NCBI GenBank assembly: GCA_002887195.1 | Contig: PJAB01000389.1 | Location: forward strand, 1 to 27,855 | DNA length: 27,855 nt | Origin: Chrysochromulina parva | Lineage: Eukaryota; Haptophyta; Prymnesiales; Chrysochromulinaceae | Reading direction: 5' to 3' | Shown: piece after piece, positions 9,201-15,152 of the stretch | Numbering within the stretch: the first letter of the stretch is position 1 | Layout of the letters: each line of letters begins with the position of its first letter | The notes under the pieces: generated by a model | Database searches by the model: none | The model's input: only the letters and a program-made list of their open reading frames with translations | Told to the model about the DNA's origin: nothing | Position numbers and translations under genes: made by a program

Positions 9201-10197
9201 GCAGGAGTTCGCCGGGCCGGCAGCAGCCACCGAGCTCGGGCAGATCTCGGGCTTGGGGCGCATGGGCGTCGGGGCCGCGAGCGCCGACGAGACGAGCGAG
9301 ATGAGCAACATGCTCGCCCTCGTGAACAAGGATCGTGAGAAGCTCCGCGAGCGCCTCGCGGCCGAGACCGAGGCACGCAAGAAGCTCGAGTCGGAGCGGC
9401 GCGAGCTCGACCGCAAGGTACGCCTCGGTTCGGCGACGAGCGAGGTGGAAACGCGCAAGGGGCGTTCGGTCGCTGAGGAGCTGAGCCGCAAGAAGGATGA
9501 GCTGGCGCAACACAAGCAGATGATGCAGGCGCAGGCGCTCCAGATCAGCAACATGCAGAGCGAGAGCGCCGCGCAGCAAAAGCGCCTGAGCGAGCTCGAG
9601 AGGAAGATGAACGAGTATGACGACTCCTTTTACTCACTCGAGGCGCGAAACGTGCGCGACCGCACCAAGATGGAGGAGATGGGCAAGGCAAAGGCACGCG
9701 CCGAGGAGGAGCGCAACGTGTACCGACTGATGCTTGAACAGGCGCACGAGCGCTCGCAGCGTGAGCGCACGGACGCGCGCCGTGACGCGGCGGGCAAGCA
9801 GGAGGCGACCGCCCAGCGGCTGCGTGCCAAGAAGCAGCAGGTCACTCGTCTCGAGAACGAAAGGCAGCAGAACGATGAGCTGCTCGCGCAGGCGCAGAAG
9901 GAGAGGACCCAAGCCGAAGAGGAGAAGAATGTGTACCGGCAGCAGTGCCAGGACCTGATGGTGCAGTGCCAGAGCCTGATGGAACAACTCAGCGCTGCCC
10001 ATGGTGGCGAGCCCGTGCAAGTCCCCGTGATCAAGGCACCGTCTACGCCGATGATGTCACCCCCCGGTCAGACTGACCGCGGTGGGGGCGGCGGCAGCAT
10101 CTTCGAGCGGATGAAGAACGCAGCCGCCAAGGGCATCGCCGCCGCCCAAGCGCAGGCCAACGGCAACCGTATGGACGACAGCCCCGGCTCGTTCTAA
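6217..10197 (+). CDS. Myosin heavy chain with IQ neck and coiled-coil tail
   Basis: 1326 aa in a single open frame. An SH3-like N-terminal segment (about 8-60) precedes the motor. Motor motifs are P-loop GESGAGKT (158-165), switch I NNNSSRFGK (209-217), switch II DIFGFE (434-439) with FEQLCINYANERLQQQFN after it, SH-helix region LQLRCAGVLEAVRISRMAYP, and the converter end LGKTKVFFRAFLLESLE (about 735). The neck has roughly six IQ-like repeats (about 765-890; IQAAWRGRRSRKY is the clearest), which bind calmodulin-type light chains. The tail is charged coiled coil in two parts (about 895-940 and 1010-1265) around an Ala/Ser-rich break. It ends with a Gly5 run, IFERMKNAAAKG and a polar tip. I see no DIL, FYVE, MyTH4/FERM or WD40 tail domain, so it cannot be placed in a class from sequence alone. 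An actin-based, probably two-headed transport motor is inferred. No intron is needed over 4 kb. Confidence 0.95.
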   Translation: MAMRSEDTLAWMPSPTQDGEWLQARAVRQGEDGSVDLEALQTGDKYSTSSDKLMLVNELPEDGVENMTQLNYLHEPALLDNLRYRFSKDHVYTYTGKICIAVNPFSWKVSKPLYEESLLVQYRGKELGDKPPHVYAIAEDAYQHIVNDRRNQSILVSGESGAGKTESVKVMMQYLAVVSKSGDQNKVAAQVLASNPLLEAFGNAKTSRNNNSSRFGKFIEIQFNRAFKMVGARIHVYLLEKPRVIQQNEGERNYHVFYQLMAGLSDDERKEIHLDVAIDKLALLNQSGCVAIEGVDDHEEMQATRGAMHAIGMEEPEHKHVMRAIASVLLLAQLTFVQDKEDHSGIEDGSVALQQVAELLGSETPEELSNALCTRQLVTRDDVVTVPLNLEQASASRDALTKAIYGKLFSWLVDRCNDKLVDDAKSAAFCGILDIFGFEHFKVNSFEQLCINYANERLQQQFNWDVFKSEQAEYEREGIEWKAIEFVDNQKCLDLIDDKKLMGILHVLDEECALQKGTDETLAQKLRERHGKHPYFDAPKRDQLSFTVKHYAGNVTYLSTGFREKNKDALHPDLSAVMQGSKSPFVRRLFPSEVASEGGQKAKSTSKMTVGMQFMNSLASLMRTINETDVHYVRCIKPNAANKPAIFEMGKSALQLRCAGVLEAVRISRMAYPNRMPHPAFVRRYMVLAPKRWQADHSALLVKAREAAPGDAEIFKGCQQVLGVVVEDASRYQLGKTKVFFRAFLLESLEKRRSSALGLSAKVLQKMMRGLLCQKRYRQKRQAAIRLANAVRRHQAQVRYTRQRTSTISIQAAWRGRRSRKYFRSLRAALRIQTATRAKLARKRVTAMRRDYRATKLQSNARKRQQQAKYHSMRRAAMKLQSFQRMATQRRQYRRELAEKKEEAKLSTQLAKMQAKLEAEIEARRKIEEERDREMDRLRAAAAAGASSVSAGAASVAPAEVVYVARSDPGMGLEKFMALLAGKYALNVDALIKDAQEFAGPAAATELGQISGLGRMGVGAASADETSEMSNMLALVNKDREKLRERLAAETEARKKLESERRELDRKVRLGSATSEVETRKGRSVAEELSRKKDELAQHKQMMQAQALQISNMQSESAAQQKRLSELERKMNEYDDSFYSLEARNVRDRTKMEEMGKAKARAEEERNVYRLMLEQAHERSQRERTDARRDAAGKQEATAQRLRAKKQQVTRLENERQQNDELLAQAQKERTQAEEEKNVYRQQCQDLMVQCQSLMEQLSAAHGGEPVQVPVIKAPSTPMMSPPGQTDRGGGGGSIFERMKNAAAKGIAAAQAQANGNRMDDSPGSF

Positions 10198-10674
10198 GAG
10201 CACGAGGTCCTTCGAGAGTGAGCATTGGACCACCCACCCGACACCCACCCTCCACAAGCAGAGGGCCCTTGCCGCGACTGCAGATACCTGCTGCTGTATG
10301 CGGCGACCGGGCGCAGCTGCAGAATACGCAAGTGAACAGCCCGACCCGACGGGGCAGCCGCCGTGAGTCGTGTGCATAATGTCCTACGCACTACGCACTC
10401 TCTGGGTTATCTCTGGGCTATGCAAGGGACCGTTTTTGGACCGCTGAAGTGTATCGTGTATGGGCACGAGCGGAACGCCTCACCCAGAGCGCAGAGCCGG
10501 AAGTTAAAACACTCGCGGCAGTGACGTGCGGACTCCACCGGGGGTAACCGGGGTCCGGGGCATTAAGACCGCGAGGCGCAGTTCCGAGCATAATTCATAC
10601 CTCTGACGAATCGACGGAGGTATGAATACGTTTTTGGGTTGCAAGTGCGCGCTTTATTCGACGTGCGCGACCGA
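10198..10674. other. Intergenic region, myosin to nucleoporin
   Basis: It should hold the myosin 3' UTR and the nucleoporin promoter. Visible structure is a short direct repeat (TCTCTGGGTTATCTCTGGGCTAT near 10400) and the inverted repeat at 10593-10627, listed separately. No gene is seen. Confidence 0.55.
10593..10627. promoter_or_regulatory. 11-bp perfect inverted repeat upstream of the nucleoporin gene
   Basis: Arms ATTCATACCTC (10593-10603) and GAGGTATGAAT (10617-10627) are perfect complements around a 13-nt spacer. The repeat ends 48 bp before the ATG at 10675. It could be a dimer-binding site or a 5' UTR hairpin; this is inference from position. Confidence 0.6.
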
Positions 10675-11856
10675 ATGTCGTCCGAGAACATTGCGCCAGG
10701 AATGTCGACGAGGCTCATCAAGCCGATCGTCGAGCCGCAGCGCAAACGCAGGTGGTCTCTCATAGGTGAGGCAGACGGTTCCGCCTTCAGCAAGCCATCA
10801 GCAGCGGCGAACCAGCCGTCCAACAATAGTGATCCAAAACGGATGCGTCTGTCGACGGCCGAGGCGTGGAACGAGGCTGAACTAGCCCGCGTGGCAGCCC
10901 GAGAAGAGCGCGCGAGGGCGCTCAGCACTGCGGGGTCCTTGCGTGAGGCAGCCGAGCACGTCGCTGAGCACATCGCTGAAGCAGCCAAGGCTGATGCCTC
11001 ACGCCTGCTCGAGAGTGCTCGTTCCGAGGCTGAACAGATTCGCGCCGCCGCACGCGCGGAGGCCATCCACATCCTTGAGGTGGCGCGCGCCGACGCGCAG
11101 CGCTTCCGCGAGGAGGCCGCCAGAACGGTAGCCTCTGAGCAGCAGCGGCTTCGTGGGCTGCAGCAGCAAGTGGCAAGTGCCGAGGCTGCGGCGGCCGCCG
11201 CTGCTGCAGCCACCACTGCGAAGGCGAGCGCTGGCCAGGCCGTAACGTTTGCACCCGCTCCTGCATCGCCCTTGCCACCAGCGGCCGCACCCGCTGCTGC
11301 ATCATCGGGCTTCAGCATGCCGACGCCGACGCCGGCATTTGGAGCGTCCGCCAATGCCGCCGCACCTGCTGCTGCCGCTTCGTTCGGAGGCTTTGGTGGC
11401 GGAGCAGCATCGGCAGCAGGGTCAGCACCCGCGCCAGCAATGATGTTCGGAGCTCCCTCTCCGGCGCTCCCGCCAGCCTTCGGTTTTGGCGCTCAGGCTG
11501 CAGCGGCTCCAGTCTTTAGCGCGCCTGCGACAGCACCCACCTTCGGCGCGCCCGCACACACCTTCGGCATGCCCTCGCCCGCCGTCGGTGCAAACGCATC
11601 GGTGCCGGCCTTCGGCGTTGCAACCGTTGCTTCGCCTTCAGCTTCAGCTTTCAACTTTAACTCCGGAGCACCTTCCAGTTTCGGCGGCTTCTCGGGCGGC
11701 CCTGGCGCGGTTTCTGCCACCGCCGCCCCCGCCGCCCCCGCCGCCCCCGCCGCCTCGAGCGCATTATCCGCGACAGCGAATGGCTTCTGCCTCGGTGTAG
11801 ACCCCGGGCAAAACCGCCCTGCCGCACGGAAGTACAAACGGCCAACCAAGAAGTGA
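10675..11856 (+). CDS. FG-repeat nucleoporin-like protein
   Basis: 393 aa from the ATG at 10675; further upstream the frame has only a non-ATG start. A basic, NLS-like N-terminus (QRKRRW, DPKRMRL) is followed by an Ala-rich helical region (about residues 50-180; ARAEAIHILEVARADAQRF is heptad-like and likely coiled coil). Then comes a long Ala/Pro/Ser linker with scattered FG, FGA, GFGAQ, FGG and FGMP motifs (about 200-370). Such FG motifs line the nuclear pore and bind transport receptors. The C-terminus ends in a basic cluster, RKYKRPTKK, reminiscent of the basic ends of Nup1/Nup153/Nup136-type basket nucleoporins. No Nup98 autoproteolytic domain or Nup62 core is visible, so the exact orthologue is open. 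A poly-Ala/Pro run near 11730 is made of repeated GCCCCCGCC. Confidence 0.72.
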   Translation: MSSENIAPGMSTRLIKPIVEPQRKRRWSLIGEADGSAFSKPSAAANQPSNNSDPKRMRLSTAEAWNEAELARVAAREERARALSTAGSLREAAEHVAEHIAEAAKADASRLLESARSEAEQIRAAARAEAIHILEVARADAQRFREEAARTVASEQQRLRGLQQQVASAEAAAAAAAAATTAKASAGQAVTFAPAPASPLPPAAAPAAASSGFSMPTPTPAFGASANAAAPAAAASFGGFGGGAASAAGSAPAPAMMFGAPSPALPPAFGFGAQAAAAPVFSAPATAPTFGAPAHTFGMPSPAVGANASVPAFGVATVASPSASAFNFNSGAPSSFGGFSGGPGAVSATAAPAAPAAPAASSALSATANGFCLGVDPGQNRPAARKYKRPTKK

Positions 11857-12486
11857 GTGGCTCTTGCAGCTGAAGAATGGATGGATCCGAGTCGTCCGCA
11901 ATGGCACGTTGCCAGAAAAGAGGAGCTCTGAACGTACAGAGCTGCCGCGCAAACGGCCGGCCAAACCCCCAATTCGCAATTCATGCCGTGCGTCCTTATA
12001 GCGTCCTTATTGCGGGAAAACAGTCGATATATCATGTGCGGCGTCACGACGGTATTCATTAATTCAAAAGATATGACAGTCAAATTCTCGAGACTCGACC
12101 GCGCAGAGCGGCAGTTCGGAGTTCGGTCGGTGCGTGGCCTGCCGAGCGGCCGTGCGGGCTGCGGCCCACCCCGGACGCCGGCGGGACGGCGGCGACGGCG
12201 GCGGCGCGGACCACGGGGCGCGCGCGGGTTGGGTTCTCGAATCTCGGCATTGTTGCGACTGCGGGCTCTGGGCACGGACTAATAATGGTCTCTAGTAGCT
12301 AACAAATTTCTAAATGTGAGGATGCGATATTTTTCGCGGCCGGCAAAGTCCCATGCTCATCAGTAGGGCAAGCCGCACACTAGTCTCAGAGCGCCCGTGC
12401 ACGCCGCGCATAACCGAAAACGCCTGTGATCGAACTTCCGGAGGGACTCGAGGGAGAGGACCGTGTGTTTGGTGGTTGCAACAACG
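11857..12486. other. Intergenic region between convergent genes
   Basis: The 630 bp lie between the nucleoporin stop and the stop of the minus-strand coiled-coil gene, so both 3' UTRs are here. AT-rich patches (about 11990-12085 and 12275-12340) flank a very GC-rich segment of CGG/GGCG repeats (about 12120-12235). No supported gene. Confidence 0.55.
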
Positions 12487-13305
12487 TCAGTCAGTCGGTG
12501 CATCATCATCGAGTGCTGCGTCCTCCAGTCCGCACAGTGCCCGTCCGTGCATGGCTGCAGCAGTCACACAAAGTTCTCGAAGCGCCTGGGTGCCGATGCG
12601 GCACCGTTCTCGCAATGCGACATGAGCTGTTCTGGTGCGTGCAAGCTCGCCCTCGAGCCGCATGATCTGGGCCCGGAGTGACTCTATTGTAGTCGAGTCC
12701 TGGGATGCGCAGCTGGCGCGGCGACCGTGGCCGTTGCCATCGACACAATCGCTCTCACTGCGCTCGACGACAAGGCGGTGCAGCGCCGGCTTCACCGACA
12801 CTGGCAGCTCTGCAGTGCCGGTGTGGCGAGCAGCTTGAGCTTGCACCATGTTGCTCATGTTGCGCAGGATTTCGGTCTGGTTGTGCGAAGATCGCCAAGC
12901 GTGGAACATGAGCCGTACTAGCCATTGCCGCTGCACCGCTGCCAGGCGCTGTGCCGCTTCGCAACGCTCGCGCACACGGGCGGCGCGGATGGCAGCCCTG
13001 GCGTCGCTGGCGCCCGTCTGCGACACCACATTGAGGTTCGACGGCGGCACCGACGAGCTGCTGCTGCCTCCACTAAAGGGGTTCAACATATCTGGATAGC
13101 TCGCCGCTGCTGACGCTGCTGACGAAGCAGCAGCCGCTGCGTTGGCCGCGGCCAATGCAGATTCTGCGTCCTCAGCACGCTGCCGAACGCGCCGGAGCTC
13201 TTCGGTTCGTTCGTATAGCTCCTGCTTTGCTTCGAGCAGGCTCTGCTGCAGCCGATGGAAGTCCGACAGCGTCACCCTTTCAGACTGCATCCCTTGTCGG
13301 TACAT
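12487..13305 (-). CDS. Coiled-coil protein with an IQ/SFI1-like segment, function unknown
   Basis: 272 aa from ATG 13305; a second ATG at 13290 is possible, and the open frame upstream starts only at a TTG. Residues about 10-60 form a coiled coil (LLEAKQELYERTEELRRVRQ). An Ala/Ser-rich linker follows, then a charged helix with RQWLVRLMFHAWRSSHNQ, which resembles one SFI1/IQ-type repeat that might hold centrin or calmodulin. A second coiled coil (SLRAQIMRLEGELARTRTAH) lies near the end. I cannot name a family. It shares a 162-bp divergent promoter with the coiled-coil gene at 13468, so co-expression is plausible. A centrosomal or basal-body role would fit but is a guess. Confidence 0.6.
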   Translation of the reverse strand: MYRQGMQSERVTLSDFHRLQQSLLEAKQELYERTEELRRVRQRAEDAESALAAANAAAAASSAASAAASYPDMLNPFSGGSSSSSVPPSNLNVVSQTGASDARAAIRAARVRERCEAAQRLAAVQRQWLVRLMFHAWRSSHNQTEILRNMSNMVQAQAARHTGTAELPVSVKPALHRLVVERSESDCVDGNGHGRRASCASQDSTTIESLRAQIMRLEGELARTRTAHVALRERCRIGTQALRELCVTAAAMHGRALCGLEDAALDDDAPTD

Positions 13306-13467
13306 CCCTCGACCTAACAAACTTGACGGGGCCGCCGCCCATTCAAAGTTCCGCCTACGTTCTGAGACTGTGAGTCAGTACGCACGCGCATACCCCTATT
13401 TACCGTTCGAAAGTTTCTGCCTAAGTGCGAACGTAGAGTCGGCGCTGCGGTCACAACGGGTTCGTGG
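13306..13467. promoter_or_regulatory. Divergent promoter of two coiled-coil genes
   Basis: The 162 bp between outward-facing starts include a relatively AT-rich patch (about 13385-13440). No specific motif can be defended. Confidence 0.45.
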
Positions 13468-14922
13468 ATGGCGTCTCCACCACCGCTCGGCTCCAGCGTG
13501 GCGCGGATGAGCGAGACCGCGTTAAGGTTGCGGTCCACGATGCCGGAGGGCCCACCCACGTCGCCCAATTCCAAAAGCCGTGGCAAGCCGGCCACTCTTG
13601 GCGGCCGCAAGGGCCCCGGTGGCGAGCATGTCACGACGGACGTGTCAAAGCTCGCGACCGATTACGAGGTCGTGCGCCACCGGTACGAGGACGTGCTCAA
13701 GGAGAACGAGACGCTCAAGGGTGAGCAGAAGCGGCGCATGGAGAGCTACATGCGCCGCGAGACGAGCTACCAGGCGGAGATTGAGGACCTCAAAGCGGAG
13801 CTCGAGCGGCAGGCCAAGGAGCGGCCGCCCGAGGACGAGCGGTTGCGCGCACTCCGCGGCCAACACCGAAAGGTGATCGACGTCCTCGGAGCGATGCAGA
13901 AGCGCGAGCAGCTCTCGTTGCAGGAGCAGGAGAAGGACCTGCTGCGCGCCTTCCGTGCGCGGCTCTGGGATGTGCAATTCGAGCTTGAGAGCGAGCGCTC
14001 AAAAAAGGACGATGGCGCGCTCGAGTGGATCGAGAAGACGAAGACACTCGGGAAGGAGCTCGACTGGTCGCGTGACGAGGCGCTGCGCCTTGACCGCGCG
14101 AACCAGTTCCTCACCAAGGAGAACGAGCGCCTGAAGACGCAGCTGCGTGCTCAGGAGGACGACCGCGAGTTCATTGTGCGACAGATGCTCACGCTCAAAA
14201 AGGAGAACTCGCGGCTCAAGCAGGAGAACACGGCCGTTCCGACGCCCATGCCTGCCGCGGCCGCTTCTGGAGGCAGCTCCGCCGCTGGCGTGCGTGCGCA
14301 ATCGGCCTGCGTGCGCCGTGGCGATTCCGCATCCAGCATCGTCCGACCGAGCACTGCTGGTGCCGCTGGGTTTCGTGTCGAGGAAGTTGATGCGGCGGCG
14401 GACGGAGGCGGCATCAGTGGTGGTGGCGGTGCTTCGCTCGCCTCGTCCGAGCGCATCAAAGAGCTCATGCTTCAGCAGGCCGAGAGCGAGGAACGCTACA
14501 GAGAGGTTGTCGCGCGCCTCAAGCGGCTGCTCGACGTCGAGCGGCGCAACCTGCGCGCCGTGCGGGCGGCGCACGCCAAGGACCTGCAGTCGCGCACCGA
14601 GCTCGAGTCGCTACTCCGCGCATGCGTCGACGATGTCCGCAAGGAGCTCGCAGCGCAGCGCGCGGTGACAGCCGGCTCCGGCAAGGCGGTTCCCTCGAGT
14701 GGGGGGGGCAGTGGGGCTGGGGGAGCGCTGGCCGGCGAGCTTGGCCCCAAGGAGCGCGAGCGTGTGCTCGAGTTGCTGCTCAGCCAAGAGCGCGTCGTCT
14801 CGTTGCTCTACGAGCGCTCCTTCCCGACGAATCCGCAGGCGAGCACCACGGCGGCCCTGGCGGCGCTGACGGGCAGCAAGTCGGATGGCGAGGATGTGGA
14901 GGAGAACGACGCCAACGATTGA
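13468..14922 (+). CDS. Coiled-coil protein, possibly flagellar or basal-body associated
   Basis: 484 aa. After a disordered N-terminus (1-50), a long coiled coil (about 55-270) contains what reads as a conserved core: LLRAFRARLWDVQFELE, GALEWIEKTKTLGKELDWSR, ANQFLTKENERLKTQ and DDREFIVRQMLTLKKENSRL. A Gly/Ala/Ser linker follows, then a second coiled coil (about 330-405; LMLQQAESEERYREVVARLK), and near the end RERVLELLLSQERVVSLLYERSF. The ordered, low-indel core differs from random coiled coil and suggests a conserved orthologue exists, but I cannot name it. It is 230 bp upstream of CFAP70 on the same strand, which weakly suggests a ciliary role. Confidence 0.72.
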   Translation: MASPPPLGSSVARMSETALRLRSTMPEGPPTSPNSKSRGKPATLGGRKGPGGEHVTTDVSKLATDYEVVRHRYEDVLKENETLKGEQKRRMESYMRRETSYQAEIEDLKAELERQAKERPPEDERLRALRGQHRKVIDVLGAMQKREQLSLQEQEKDLLRAFRARLWDVQFELESERSKKDDGALEWIEKTKTLGKELDWSRDEALRLDRANQFLTKENERLKTQLRAQEDDREFIVRQMLTLKKENSRLKQENTAVPTPMPAAAASGGSSAAGVRAQSACVRRGDSASSIVRPSTAGAAGFRVEEVDAAADGGGISGGGGASLASSERIKELMLQQAESEERYREVVARLKRLLDVERRNLRAVRAAHAKDLQSRTELESLLRACVDDVRKELAAQRAVTAGSGKAVPSSGGGSGAGGALAGELGPKERERVLELLLSQERVVSLLYERSFPTNPQASTTAALAALTGSKSDGEDVEENDAND

Positions 14923-15152
14923 GGTTCGAGCGGGAATCAGTGTGCAAGGAAAAGGGTGTTTGCTCATGCCCCAAAGAGACTGCTGTTGAGACCGCGTCAC
15001 CGGTGTTTTGTGTGTGTCCCGGCTCCCCCCTGTGTTTTTGAACCGGCGTCACGCGGGGCACGAAAAAAACTGGACTCAAATCCTTGAGGTGTGAAAAAGT
15101 CAGCGGTCTGCTGCTTCCGTTCGTTGCGGCTCGACCCTAGCAGTGCACGACA

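Noticed and set aside
8671..9579. 302-residue minus frame in the myosin tail region
   Set aside because: Leu/Arg-rich antisense of coiled-coil coding sequence.
10563..11354. 263-residue minus frame over the nucleoporin gene
   Set aside because: Ala/Ser/Arg-rich antisense of the Ala-rich rod; no motif.
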